From Sarcodiotheca gaudichaudii (taxonomy: Eukaryota; Rhodophyta; Florideophyceae; Gigartinales; Solieriaceae): DNA of 64,000 bases. A program made the translations under genes and the position numbers. The stretch lies in the NCBI GenBank assembly GCA_032355985.1, contig JAUKVZ010000009.1:1-64000 (forward strand), read 5' to 3'. Each line of letters begins with the position of its first letter. Position 1 is the stretch's first letter. Positions 16,447 to 24,576 of this stretch are shown piece by piece. The notes under the pieces were generated by a model that ran no database searches, was not told the origin of the DNA, and saw only the letters and a program-made list of their open reading frames with translations.

Positions 16447-17130
16447 GTGGATGCTCAGCAGGAACTTCTGGAAGCATGCTGGGAGGCGGACGCCAAACGC
16501 GTTCGGAGCGCGCTTGTCGCTGGGGCTGACCCGAATCACTGGGAACCCGGCGGCAGCGCCGCACTGCATCGCTTGTGCTGGCACTGGGATTTTCCGGAAG
16601 ACGAGCTCGAGGCGCGTCGCGAAATGTTCGCTGATCTCGTTGCTCATGGCGCCGATGTCACGCTTGCAACCGCTCACGATCGAACGCCGCTGCACGACGC
16701 GGCGGGCGGCGACAGCGCGAGTCCTCTTTTCGTGCGCCTGCTGCTCGATGCGGGCGCGCCGGTGAACGTGCGAGACGCGACGGGCGCGACTCCACTTCTG
16801 ATGGCGGTGAGAGGTCCTTCCCTTTCCTGCGTTGAAATGCTGCTCGGCGCCGGGGCTGATCCGACGATTGGTGATCTCTCGGGATGCCTGCCCGCAGACG
16901 CTGCGCGAGCAACGCTGGAGGGCCTTCGCGGGGCGCAGCGGCTTCAGCCGGATTTCAGTTTCGAGACTGTCGTACAACCGATGCTTGATCAACTGAATGA
17001 GGGAAGTAGCCCTGAGGAAGCTGCCGAAGTTGAGGAGTACTTCAGGCGCACGATCAAGGTTGATCCGGATTACTATGCGAAGCAGATTCGGGAAGTCGAG
17101 GGCATTATCGAGTTGCTGGATCAGGCGTAG
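16447..17130 (+). CDS. Ankyrin-repeat protein
   Basis: A 227-residue soluble protein beginning MDAQQELLEACWEADAKRVR. At least four ankyrin units are visible: AALHRLCWHWDF (irregular), LVAHGADVTLATAHDRTPLHDAA, LLLDAGAPVNVRDATGATPLLMAV and MLLGAGADPTIGDLSGCLPADAA. The last 60 residues are a helical, acidic tail (EEAAEVEEYFRRTIKVDPDYYAKQI). Ankyrin repeats mediate protein contacts; there is no signal peptide or enzyme domain and no partner is obvious. It sits inside a segment flanked by a 25-bp direct repeat and appears to have been inserted after the desaturase. Confidence 0.8.
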   Translation: MDAQQELLEACWEADAKRVRSALVAGADPNHWEPGGSAALHRLCWHWDFPEDELEARREMFADLVAHGADVTLATAHDRTPLHDAAGGDSASPLFVRLLLDAGAPVNVRDATGATPLLMAVRGPSLSCVEMLLGAGADPTIGDLSGCLPADAARATLEGLRGAQRLQPDFSFETVVQPMLDQLNEGSSPEEAAEVEEYFRRTIKVDPDYYAKQIREVEGIIELLDQA

Positions 17131-17176
17131 GCAGTTGGCGCCATCGGATCACATGGCGACATATGTGGAGGCAGAC

Positions 17177-17449
17177 ATGAATGAGCGTGGGCCGGTTGTT
17201 GTTCTGACGGGGAAGAATGTCGGAGTCGCGATCATTCTGACGGTTTTGCTCGGGCCACTGGGGATGCTGTATTCGACGATCCTCGGCGCAATCATCATGT
17301 TGATCGTCAGCTTTGTGCTGGCGTTTCTGACGGCGGGGCTCAGTCTTCTGCTGACGTGGCCCATCTGCATACTTTGGGCGGCGATGGCCGCGGCGAGTCA
17401 CAACAAGAAACTAGCCGCGAAACTCGGTCGACCTGCACACGTAGTGTAA
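17177..17449 (+). CDS. Small membrane protein of unknown function
   Basis: A 90-residue protein, MNERGPVVVLTGKNVG..., with two hydrophobic segments at about 17-50 (AIILTVLLGPLGMLYSTILGAIIMLIVSFVLAFL) and 53-73, and a short basic tail NKKLAAKLGRP. I choose ATG 17177 because GGAGG ends 5 nt before it; an in-frame ATG eight codons upstream has no such site. Not recognised beyond being an integral membrane protein. It lies 46 nt after the ankyrin gene on the same strand, and both are inside the direct-repeat bracket. Confidence 0.65.
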   Translation: MNERGPVVVLTGKNVGVAIILTVLLGPLGMLYSTILGAIIMLIVSFVLAFLTAGLSLLLTWPICILWAAMAAASHNKKLAAKLGRPAHVV

Positions 17450-17466
17450 AGCCGCACGCGACGGCG

Positions 17467-17491
17467 GCGGGCGCGGGCTTTTGCGGAGTGA
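17467..17491 (+). repeat. 25-bp direct repeat, right copy
   Basis: An exact copy of the desaturase 3' end, 1,075 bp away from the original. It is outside any gene and would encode ARAFAE-stop if in frame. Its GGCTTTT can pair with AAAGCC at 17448-17453, giving a weak terminator-like hairpin after the small membrane gene. Confidence 0.85.
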
Positions 17492-17500
17492 GCGGGTCGC

Positions 17501-18250
17501 TTACTTCTGACTTGTGCGCCCGACGCGTTCGGCGTTGACGGTGATCCAATCTTCGTTTTTCTCGATGACGAGTGAGCCCCAGTCGGTGCTGATTCGGGTG
17601 ATCCCCTGCTCATTGAATGTGAGCTGTCTGGGGCAGACGATCATGTCGGGGGACCACCAGTAGACGGGCGATGAAGCGGGCAGGATTCGTTCGGCGATGA
17701 AGTGGCCTCTGGTCAGGCGGGGTTCATCGGGGAAGATGGTCGTGCCTTCGGGGATGGGGCCGTAGATGATGTCGTCGGGTTGCTGGTGGCTTTGGATTGC
17801 GGCGCGCTGGATGGAGATGAGGACGAGTGGTTTGACTGAGACGATGGCGTGGACCCAGGGGTAGCGGACGTATGCCGCACGTTCGTATTTGGTGGCGGCG
17901 GCATGCGCTTTCGGCGTCATGGGGGTTTCGATCTGTGAGAAGATGTCGCCGGGCGCGCGTTCGCCGTCGCACAGCTGTGCGAATCGTCGGGCTTTGATCA
18001 CTTCGTCGAAGCGATGGGCTGTGGTGTCGTATTCGGTGGCCCAGATGACATCGCGCTCGATTTCTTCCAGGACGACGTCGGAGTCGTATTGCACATGGGC
18101 GACGAGTTGGCCTTCGACGAGGGGCTCGCGTCCGGTGACGTTGTGGAATGTCGTATCGACGCAGGCGGCGGGTGTGAGGCATATGGCCAGCGCGAGGGGC
18201 AGGCGGCGGCGCGCGGGTGTGCGGCTGGTTGTGTGTTTTCGAAGGGGCAT
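17501..18250 (-). CDS. Predicted lipoprotein of unknown function
   Basis: A 249-residue precursor. The n-region is MPLRKHTTSRTPARRR, followed by a hydrophobic stretch and a lipobox LTPAAC at about 25-30; AAAGGAG lies about 12 nt before the ATG at 18250. The frame is open upstream but without a start context. The mature part is mixed alpha/beta with no motif I recognise (AHVQYDSDVVLEEIERDVIWATEYD, SPVYWWSPDMIVCPRQLTFNEQGI). The C-terminal 60 residues look like a small beta domain. It is convergent with the membrane gene at 17177. Probably anchored in the outer or inner membrane; no role is suggested by its neighbours. Confidence 0.65.
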   Translation of the reverse strand: MPLRKHTTSRTPARRRLPLALAICLTPAACVDTTFHNVTGREPLVEGQLVAHVQYDSDVVLEEIERDVIWATEYDTTAHRFDEVIKARRFAQLCDGERAPGDIFSQIETPMTPKAHAAATKYERAAYVRYPWVHAIVSVKPLVLISIQRAAIQSHQQPDDIIYGPIPEGTTIFPDEPRLTRGHFIAERILPASSPVYWWSPDMIVCPRQLTFNEQGITRISTDWGSLVIEKNEDWITVNAERVGRTSQK

Positions 18251-18344
18251 GGGGCGCGGCTGCTCCTTTCGGGCGTGCTGCTTGATCTTCGGGAATCGAC
18301 TGTGGAACGCAAGTGTGATCCTGATGGGCGTCGTGCGCGCAGAG

Positions 18345-18377
18345 AGGCGCCCCGAAGCGCGAGGCCTCGGGGCGCCT
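18345..18377 (-). terminator. GC-rich hairpin downstream of the beta-helix gene
   Basis: A perfect 11-bp stem (AGGCGCCCCGA at 18345-18355 with its complement at 18367-18377) and an 11-nt loop, 43 nt after the stop of the minus-strand beta-helix gene. No T-run follows, so it is terminator-like only. Confidence 0.5.
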
Positions 18378-18420
18378 GATTCACACATTGCAGCGCGAAG
18401 ACTCCCGGTGATTTGATCGC

Positions 18421-20073
18421 TTACGGGCACGGGCCCCAGGAGCCGATGAGGGTTGCGATATCCAGGGCGCCGACGTCGCCTGAGCCGTCGAGATCTGCGG
18501 GGACGCCTGATTCGCCCCAGAAGCTGATCACCGTCGCGAGGTCTGCGGCGCCGACATCGCCGGAGCCATCAAGATCGGCGGGACAGGGCTGCGCGGGGGC
18601 TTGCGCTTCGAAGGCGCCGAGGTCGAGGTCGCTTTCGCTCAGTGTGTCGAGATCGACGAAGCGGGGATTGCCGTTGAAATCGAACAGGACATCCATGGGG
18701 AGCGCGGACTCGTCGCCCTTGTCGATCGCCGGGGAGCCGAGATTGATGCGCAGGTCGTCATCGAGTGTGCCGAGGATGTTGTCTGCGCCGTCGGCGTCGA
18801 TGAAGTTGGGATTGGCGGCGAAGCTACCGTTGCTGGTGTAGGCGCCATCTTCGACCAAGCTGGAATAGACGAGGATGCCGGGGCCGGTGATTGGGTTTTC
18901 GGGGTTGCCCCAGAAGATGCAGTTGCGGAGCGGGATGGGTTGTGATGCATCTGCGGTGAATGTGCCGCCGTCGCGGCCGTCGTTGCCGCAGAACGTGCAG
19001 TTGATGAGTTCGGGGATGGCTGGTCCTGAGATGTGGAAGAAGGCTGCGCCGGCGCCACGGGCTTTATTGCCGTTGAAGACGCAGTTGATGAACCTGGTTG
19101 TGGCGCATCGGTTGTGGACGGCGCCGCCGTTGAATGCTGTCTGGAAGAAGACGAGTTGCTTGGATTCGTTGGCGGTGAAGAGGCAGTCCTGAACGGTGAT
19201 GGTTGTGAATCCTGCGAAGCTGATGGCGCCGCCGTTGACGCCTTCGTTTTCGTAGAAGACGCAGCGATCGACGCGTCCGCCGGCGGAGAAGTTGCCGTAG
19301 AGCGCGCCGCCGTAGCCGCCCTGGTTGTATTCGAAGAAGCAGTCTTCGACGATGGCGAACGTTGTGCCTGTGAGTTCGACGCCTCCGGCGCGGCCGTAGC
19401 CGTAGTTGTTGGCGAAGTAGCAGTTGCGGATGGTTGGGCTTCCTCCGACGCAGCCGATGCCGGCGCCTCCGAGGGCGTCATTGTCGATGAATCTGCAGCG
19501 TTCGATGACGGCGTCGCCTGAGATGAAGACGCCGCCTCCGATGTATTGCTCGTCGGGGTTTTGTGCGCTGTCGCCTGCGTTGCCGTGGCGAAGGGTTGCG
19601 CCATAGAGGACGGCCTGGTTGGTGGTGTAGAGGGCGGTGACGATGGTGTAGCTGTTGTCTGCGTTGCTTCCGTCTGCGCCGATATCGCCATCGAGGTAGG
19701 TGATGTATGTGTCGGGATCATGGACTGGTTCTGTGGCGCTGGGGGCGCTCCAGCCGCAGTTGATGAGGACGCCATCTTTCATTTCGAAGGTTGCGTGTCG
19801 ATCGGCGGTTCCGGTGGGGTTGGCTTCAGACTGATCGGGGAAGTAGACGCCTTCGGCGACCTGGATGATGTCGCCATCTTGCGCTTCGGCGATGGCGTCG
19901 GTGAGGAAGCGGTGCGGCGTGCCCCATGAGTCGCCTCGTTCGGCGATGGGGACTTCCGGCGCGCCGGCGACGACGAAAATCTCTGCGGCGTGTGCGGCGG
20001 CGGTTGTAATTGAGATTGCTGTGGTCGCTGTGAGGGCGAGTGTCGCTCTTGTGTTGCTGGTCGTGGTGAACAT
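18421..20073 (-). CDS. Secreted right-handed beta-helix protein with dockerin-like C-terminus
   Basis: A 550-residue exported protein. AAGGAG 8 nt upstream fixes ATG 20073, followed by a signal peptide ending AAAHAAE. Residues about 60-430 carry parallel beta-helix repeats with N-x-x-F and GGGV/GGAI rungs (CRFIDNDALGGAGIGC, CYFANNYGYGRAGGVEL, CVFYENEGVNGGAISF). NLGSPAIDKGD ... LDLGAFE is the choice-of-anchor Q signature that ends many such proteins. Two dockerin-like repeats follow (ADLDGSGDVGAADLATVISFWG and ADLDGSGDVGALDIATLIGSWG), ending GPCP. Beta-helix proteins of this type often bind or cleave polysaccharide, but no catalytic residues are evident. It lies between a lipoprotein and a sigma/kinase pair on the same strand. 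Confidence 0.85.
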   Translation of the reverse strand: MFTTTSNTRATLALTATTAISITTAAAHAAEIFVVAGAPEVPIAERGDSWGTPHRFLTDAIAEAQDGDIIQVAEGVYFPDQSEANPTGTADRHATFEMKDGVLINCGWSAPSATEPVHDPDTYITYLDGDIGADGSNADNSYTIVTALYTTNQAVLYGATLRHGNAGDSAQNPDEQYIGGGVFISGDAVIERCRFIDNDALGGAGIGCVGGSPTIRNCYFANNYGYGRAGGVELTGTTFAIVEDCFFEYNQGGYGGALYGNFSAGGRVDRCVFYENEGVNGGAISFAGFTTITVQDCLFTANESKQLVFFQTAFNGGAVHNRCATTRFINCVFNGNKARGAGAAFFHISGPAIPELINCTFCGNDGRDGGTFTADASQPIPLRNCIFWGNPENPITGPGILVYSSLVEDGAYTSNGSFAANPNFIDADGADNILGTLDDDLRINLGSPAIDKGDESALPMDVLFDFNGNPRFVDLDTLSESDLDLGAFEAQAPAQPCPADLDGSGDVGAADLATVISFWGESGVPADLDGSGDVGALDIATLIGSWGPCP

Positions 20074-20277
20074 CGCTGGTCTCCTTCGGGCCTTTCCCAC
20101 CGGCTCGGGCTGGCGAGCCTTTCGTCTTCGCGTCGCTGCGTTGCGATCGCCTGTCAGAGATCAGTCCGAAATGGAGGGTGCGCACCCATCATGGTGGGGA
20201 GATTTTTTTGAAGGATCGCCGCGGGGCGCGCGGAAACGGCCTTTGGGGAGCGTCAGGGCTGGTTTTGAGGGAGCCTT

Positions 20278-20889
20278 TTACGGCCCGGCGGGCTCCTGGC
20301 TGTCGCCGGTCATTTCGAGGTGGAGCCAGCTTCGGGCGAATCGCCAGTCGCGCTCGACGGTTGGGAGGGAGACATCGAGGGCTTGGGCGATCTGTTCGTT
20401 GGTGAGTCCGGCGAAGAAGCGGAGTGCGACGACGCGGGCTTTGCGCTCGTCGAGGGATTCGAGTTTGGTGAGCGCTTCATCGATGGCGACCATTTCTTCG
20501 GGGGAGACGACATCGGTCTGGCCATCGAGTGTGCGGCTGCCGGGATCGATGCGTTTGTGTTCGCCGCCATGTTTGAGGGCGGCTTTGCGGCGCGCCTGAT
20601 CTACGAGGATGTCGCGCATGGCGCTTGCCGCTGCGCCGAAGAAGTGTGCGCGTCCGGTCCAGCCGACGTTTTCTGCGCGGACGAGCTTGATGTATGCCTC
20701 ATGGACGAGGGCGGTGGCCTGGAGTGTGTTGCCGGGCGGAAGGTTCGCCATGCGGGCGCCGGCGAGTTCGTGAAGCTCCTTGTAGAGGAGTTCGAGGAGG
20801 CGCTCGGATGAGGCTTCGTCGCCCTGATCGAGGGCGATGAGCATTTGGGTGATCTGAGTCTCGGGCGCTTCGGTCATGCGGCTGCCCAT
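20278..20889 (-). CDS. ECF-type sigma factor (TIGR02999-like), paired with the adjacent kinase
   Basis: A 203-residue group IV sigma factor with an N-terminal helix ITQMLIALDQGDEASSERLL, region 2 (ELAGARMANLPPGNTLQATALVHEAYIKLV, FFGAAASAMRDILVDQARRKAA) and region 4 (LDERKARVVALRFFAGLTNEQIAQALDVSLPTVERDWRFARSWL). It starts 8 nt after the stop of the propeller kinase gene and is therefore its co-transcribed partner. In the pair at 2535/3076 the sigma factor comes first; here the order is reversed. No anti-sigma factor is adjacent. The gap 20074-20277 to the beta-helix gene contains no gene that I can see. Confidence 0.88.
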   Translation of the reverse strand: MGSRMTEAPETQITQMLIALDQGDEASSERLLELLYKELHELAGARMANLPPGNTLQATALVHEAYIKLVRAENVGWTGRAHFFGAAASAMRDILVDQARRKAALKHGGEHKRIDPGSRTLDGQTDVVSPEEMVAIDEALTKLESLDERKARVVALRFFAGLTNEQIAQALDVSLPTVERDWRFARSWLHLEMTGDSQEPAGP

Positions 20890-20897
20890 GATGCGCG

Positions 20898-23582
20898 CTA
20901 TCGGCGTCGTGATGGATCGAGGCGATCGAGTTCGCTGGTCCAGTTAAGGATGATTTCGAGGTTTGCGGCGGTGACGTCGTTGCCGCGCTGATGGACCATG
21001 ATGAATCCTTCGCCGTCTGCGGTGACGTCGTAGCCGGCGATCTGCACGGGCCCGACGGCATAGGCGCCTTCGAAGATTGTGACGGGAGTTTCGGCGCGCA
21101 GCTCGGGGCTTGTGGCGACCTTCGCTTCGAGCATGGCGTCGCCCATGCGGAAGTAGAGGGTAGAGCCATCGCGCGACCAGAGCGGCTCGGTTCCGCCGTT
21201 CACTGAGACCTGGAAACGGCTTGAGAGTTCGGGGAAGGGCTGGATGTAGACTTCGCTGCGTCCGGTTTCGCTGGAGACATAGGCGATGACGGACTGGTCG
21301 GGGGATACGACGGCGCCATTTTCATCGAATCTGCCGTTGAGAATCGGCGTCAGCGCTCCGGTCTCGATGTTGAGCATCTCGATGTCCGCGCCGGTTTCAT
21401 CGTGCCGGGTTGAGATGAGAAGATGTTTTTCATCGGGCAATGTCTGGAGCAGCCATACGAACGCCGATGAATGCTCGCCGATGATCTGATCGTCCATCAC
21501 GCCGTCGGCGCGGCTTCGGACAACAGCGCCCGTGTTGAAATGCCGGCGCACCATGTAGACTTCGTTGTCGTCCGCAGTCCAGTCGGCGCCGTGGTTGTCG
21601 CCTTCGTGGGTGATGCGTGAGCTCGTTTTCCGGCTTCGGTCATAAATCCAGTAGTCGCAGTTTGGGGCCGGGGCGCGGATTGCGATGCGTTTTTCGTCAT
21701 TGGAGAGGCGCGGATCGACGATGAGCCTGTCGATTTCCGCGATCACTTTCGCCGCGCCATCTCGATCGACGATCACGAGGGTTCCCTCGTCCTGGGTCAA
21801 TGTCGGCGGAAAGTGGACGATGGTGCCATCGTTGGACGCTGCGAAACCCTGTGTCTGGAAGCTGTTTCGGGAACCGATGTCGTCGATGACGGTGAAGGGT
21901 CTGCCGGTCGCTTTGATTTTCTGCGCATCGAATGGCAGCGCCATGAGGGGGCCGCTCTGTCCCTGCTGATAGAGGACGTGGCCGCTGCTGACATAAATGG
22001 GCGTGAAGCCGGATTCGGCGATGACGTCGATGGCGCCGTCTTCGAGCGAGAAGATGCCGAGATCGAAGCGGCCATTGCGTCCGACGGAGCAGAGCACGAC
22101 ATCGTTTCTGGGCAATGGCGCGGGCGATGTGATGAGTCCGACTTCCGATGAGCCTTTGAGCGGGATCTCGACCGGCGTGCCGCCCGTTGCCGGCACGCGG
22201 TAGAGACTGCGCGCGTCTCGTCCTGCGAAGATGATGTCTCCGGATCTCAGCCAGGCGGCGCCGGAGAATCCACCTTCCACTTCGCACAGTGTGTGCGTTG
22301 CGCCGCTTGCGATCGTGGCGACTCTGATCTGACCCGACGAGAAAAACCCGACCTTCTCACCATCTGGAGAGAAGAAGGGCAGCCAGGCATTGCCCGATTG
22401 TTCAATGCGAGTCATCTCGAGTGAATCGAGCGGGCGAACATAGATGTGCTTGATGGATGTGTCATCCTGCAAACGCAGCGCGAGGTAGCGGCCATCGGGC
22501 GAGAGTGCGACGCTGAGGAAGGCGTCGTAGGGCATGCTGAAGCCGGAGAGCGCGAAGCGCTTCATGGGAGGCGGCTTGGGCGCGGGCTCACTCCTGAATG
22601 CGCCGAAGGCGAACATAGCGCCGGCGATGAGGATGGCGCCGCAGAGGAAGGCGAAGGCGATGGGGCCGGTTCTTGTAGAAGAGCCTGCGTGCGCTGCGCC
22701 GGGGGCGAGCGCTGCGTCGTCGCTTTTGAGATCCATGGCGGCGTCGCCGATGTCGCGGTAGCGCTCGTTGCGATCGCGCGCGAGGCAGCGATTGAGCACG
22801 TGCGTGACGCTGGGCGGCGCATCGGCGGGAAGCTGATCGAAGTCGACATCGTCGCGCAGGATGGCGCCGATGGAGTCACTGACTGTTTCACCTCGGAAGG
22901 GCGAGGCGCCGGTGAGGCACTCGTAGAGGATGACGCCCCAGGCCCAGACGTCGGCGCGTTTGTCGATGTGGCGGCCGCGAGCCTGTTCGGGGCTCATGTA
23001 GGCGGCGGTGCCGAGGATTGCGCCGGGCATGGTTGGCGAGTGGCCGAGGGCGGGGGTTGTGAGCGTTGGGCTGTCGCCGAATGTGTTTGATGTTGAGGTG
23101 TCGGTGGCGATGGCCTTGGCGAGGCCGAAGTCGAGGATCTTGAGCTGGCCTTCCGGTGTGAGCTTGATGTTGGCGGGTTTGAGATCGCGATGGATGACGC
23201 CGGCGTTGTGGGCGGCTTCGAGGCCATCGGCGAGCTGGAGGCAGATTTCGATGGCGTCGTCGGCGGCGAGCGGGCCCTGGTCGAGTCTTTCGGCGAGTGT
23301 GACGCCGGGGACGTACTCGAGGATGAGGTAGAGGGCGCCATCGACCTCTTCGACGCCGTGGATGCCGGCGAGGTTGGGATGGTTGAGTGAGGCGAGGGTT
23401 TTTGCTTCGCGATCGAATCTGGCGAGGCGGTCGGGGTCGGCTGCGAGGTCGGCTGGAAGGGCTTTAATTGCGACATCGCGGTCGAGGCGGGGGTCGCGAG
23501 CGAGGTAGACGACGCCCATGCCTCCCCGGCCGATTTCGCGGTCGATGGTGTAGGGCCCGATGTTTGATGGCGCCTGAGTCAT
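20898..23582 (-). CDS. Serine/threonine kinase with PD40/TolB-type beta-propeller sensor
   Basis: An 894-residue kinase. The start at 23582 (MTQAPSNIGPY) is chosen by comparison with the paralogue at 29963 (MTAGPTSIGPY). The kinase domain covers about 9-275: GRGGMGVVYLA, Lys40, HRDLKPANIKL with Asp133, DFGLAKA at 151, and TAAYMSPEQARG. A membrane helix lies at about 305-330 (AFAFLCGAILIAGAMFAFGAF). The remaining 560 residues form PD40/WD40-like beta-propeller blades (SPDGRYLALRLQDDT, FSPDGEKVGFFSSG, SPDQSVIAYVSSETGRSEVYIQPFP). The propeller is expected on the far side of the membrane and may sense a ligand. The downstream sigma factor is the probable output. Confidence 0.9.
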   Translation of the reverse strand: MTQAPSNIGPYTIDREIGRGGMGVVYLARDPRLDRDVAIKALPADLAADPDRLARFDREAKTLASLNHPNLAGIHGVEEVDGALYLILEYVPGVTLAERLDQGPLAADDAIEICLQLADGLEAAHNAGVIHRDLKPANIKLTPEGQLKILDFGLAKAIATDTSTSNTFGDSPTLTTPALGHSPTMPGAILGTAAYMSPEQARGRHIDKRADVWAWGVILYECLTGASPFRGETVSDSIGAILRDDVDFDQLPADAPPSVTHVLNRCLARDRNERYRDIGDAAMDLKSDDAALAPGAAHAGSSTRTGPIAFAFLCGAILIAGAMFAFGAFRSEPAPKPPPMKRFALSGFSMPYDAFLSVALSPDGRYLALRLQDDTSIKHIYVRPLDSLEMTRIEQSGNAWLPFFSPDGEKVGFFSSGQIRVATIASGATHTLCEVEGGFSGAAWLRSGDIIFAGRDARSLYRVPATGGTPVEIPLKGSSEVGLITSPAPLPRNDVVLCSVGRNGRFDLGIFSLEDGAIDVIAESGFTPIYVSSGHVLYQQGQSGPLMALPFDAQKIKATGRPFTVIDDIGSRNSFQTQGFAASNDGTIVHFPPTLTQDEGTLVIVDRDGAAKVIAEIDRLIVDPRLSNDEKRIAIRAPAPNCDYWIYDRSRKTSSRITHEGDNHGADWTADDNEVYMVRRHFNTGAVVRSRADGVMDDQIIGEHSSAFVWLLQTLPDEKHLLISTRHDETGADIEMLNIETGALTPILNGRFDENGAVVSPDQSVIAYVSSETGRSEVYIQPFPELSSRFQVSVNGGTEPLWSRDGSTLYFRMGDAMLEAKVATSPELRAETPVTIFEGAYAVGPVQIAGYDVTADGEGFIMVHQRGNDVTAANLEIILNWTSELDRLDPSRRR

Positions 23583-23684
23583 GTGGACGGGTTCGATGAT
23601 ACCGATCGGGGGCGGAAAGGCCTCTGGGAGCGCTGGGGCGGGGTTTGGGGGGCGTTTGAATTCGCCCCGTGGGGTGGAAATCCT

Positions 23685-23690
23685 TATGAT
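23685..23690 (+). promoter_or_regulatory. -10 box TATGAT of the second RRM gene
   Basis: TATGAT at 23685-23690 would give a start near 23697 and a leader of about 111 nt, equal to the leader of RRM copy 1. A -35 match is poor (TTCGCC at 23661-23666, 18-bp spacing). The region is shared with the divergent kinase gene. Confidence 0.45.
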
Positions 23691-23696
23691 TTCTTC

Positions 23697-23807
23697 GTCC
23701 ACATTGATCCGCCGGGCCGTGAGTGAGAAGCCACTCGACCGGCGAGCCCGACGCAGATTGTCCCGAGGATCTCTGTTGGCTACTTACTCGGGTTCGAGTT
23801 CATAGAT
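23697..23807 (+). promoter_or_regulatory. Conserved RRM-gene 5' leader, copy B
   Basis: Shares with copy A the blocks TTGATCCGCCGG, CCGGCGAGCCCGAC (23739-23752) and CCCGAGGATCTC. CCCGAG at 23762-23767 pairs perfectly with CTCGGG at 23787-23792, enclosing a 19-nt loop. CTCG can alternatively pair with CGAG at 23795-23798 across GGTT, giving a competing short hairpin close to the start codon. Confidence 0.5.
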
Positions 23808-24092
23808 ATGAAGCTCTACGTCGGTAATCTTCCCTTTCAAACCACTGATTCTGACCTTCAGGCCGCATTCAGCGAGCATGGCGAGGTCGCAAGCGCGACT
23901 GTGATCATGGATCGTGAGACTGGTCGTTCGCGTGGCTTCGGATTCGTCGAAATGGTTGACGATGAGGCCGCGAACAATGCGATGAAGGCGATGGACGGCG
24001 CCGATATGGGTGGTCGTCAGCTCAAGGTTAATGAGGCTCGTCAGCGAGAGGATCGCGGGGCCCGAGGCGGCGGCGGCGGCGGCCGCTGGTGA
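23808..24092 (+). CDS. RRM-type RNA-binding protein (glycine-rich), copy 2
   Basis: A 94-residue single-RRM protein with RNP2 LYVGNL and RNP1 RGFGFVEM, a basic linker NEARQREDRGA and a Gly-rich end GGGGGGRW. It is closely related to the proteins at 14996 and 52607, with most differences in the first helix (FQTTDSDLQAAFSEHGEVASA). It probably acts as a cytoplasmic RNA chaperone. It has its own leader and terminator, followed by a HesB-like gene and a desaturase, repeating the RRM-desaturase arrangement seen at 15 kb. Confidence 0.93.
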   Translation: MKLYVGNLPFQTTDSDLQAAFSEHGEVASATVIMDRETGRSRGFGFVEMVDDEAANNAMKAMDGADMGGRQLKVNEARQREDRGARGGGGGGRW

Positions 24093-24132
24093 TCGAAGGC
24101 ATCTGATCACTTTATTCACCGGACATCGAATC

Positions 24133-24170
24133 GACGGACGACGTCAATTGGCGTCGTCTGTCGTTTTTTT
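24133..24170 (+). terminator. Rho-independent terminator of RRM gene 2
   Basis: An 11-bp stem with one G-T pair (GACGGACGACG at 24133-24143 and CGTCGTCTGTC at 24152-24162), an 8-nt loop, then a T7 run ending at 24170. Confidence 0.92.
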
Positions 24171-24217
24171 GGGTTGGGCGGCCGCCCATCCCCTATTTAG
24201 AGGAAGGATATTTTCCC

Positions 24218-24481
24218 ATGCTACGCGTGACTGACGCGGCGCTGAAACATCTCGCCGAGGTGCTGGACGAGAATGAAGCGCCAGAGGGGGCCATGGTGCG
24301 TTGCGTGGCTGAAAACGACCAGCTTGCGCTCGTGATCGAGGCCGGGCAGCCGGATGACGAGGTGTATCAGTTTGAGGATCGACCCGTTCTGGGCGTCTCC
24401 AGCGAGCTTGTCGATGCACTGGCTGATCGTGAGTTCGATCTTGACGAGGATGACGAGGGCGCGGGGCTCGCATTGCGCTAG
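24218..24481 (+). CDS. HesB/IscA-like small protein lacking the iron-sulfur cysteines
   Basis: An 87-residue protein, MLRVTDAALKHLAEVLDENE..., whose order of elements follows the A-type Fe-S carrier fold: initial VTDAALKHL helix, VRCVAEND strand, QFEDRPVLGVSSELVDALAD, then FDLDEDD. The conserved C-x(n)-CGC cysteines of IscA/ErpA are absent; only Cys29 remains. It therefore probably does not carry a cluster in the usual way, and the assignment rests on shape rather than catalytic residues. AGGAAGGA precedes the ATG. Its TAG stop overlaps the TAGAAT -10 box of the following desaturase gene. It sits between an RRM gene and that desaturase. Confidence 0.5.
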   Translation: MLRVTDAALKHLAEVLDENEAPEGAMVRCVAENDQLALVIEAGQPDDEVYQFEDRPVLGVSSELVDALADREFDLDEDDEGAGLALR

Positions 24482-24484
24482 AAT
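24479..24484 (+). promoter_or_regulatory. -10 box TAGAAT upstream of desaturase 2
   Basis: TAGAAT at 24479-24484 overlaps the stop codon of the HesB-like gene. A start near 24491 would give the desaturase an 86-nt leader. This is unlike the leaderless genes that use the same box. Confidence 0.4.
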
Positions 24485-24576
24485 GTGGGCGTCGTCATGC
24501 AGCTCTTGCAGCAGGACGCCAATCCCCTCTTCGCCGGCTGACTGATGACCGGCTTCCTTCCGCTGCAGAGACTCAC

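Noticed and set aside
15922-16992. A 356-codon minus-strand open frame opposite desaturase 1 and the ankyrin gene
   Set aside because: Arg/Pro-rich shadow crossing the boundary of two plus-strand genes with clear motifs.
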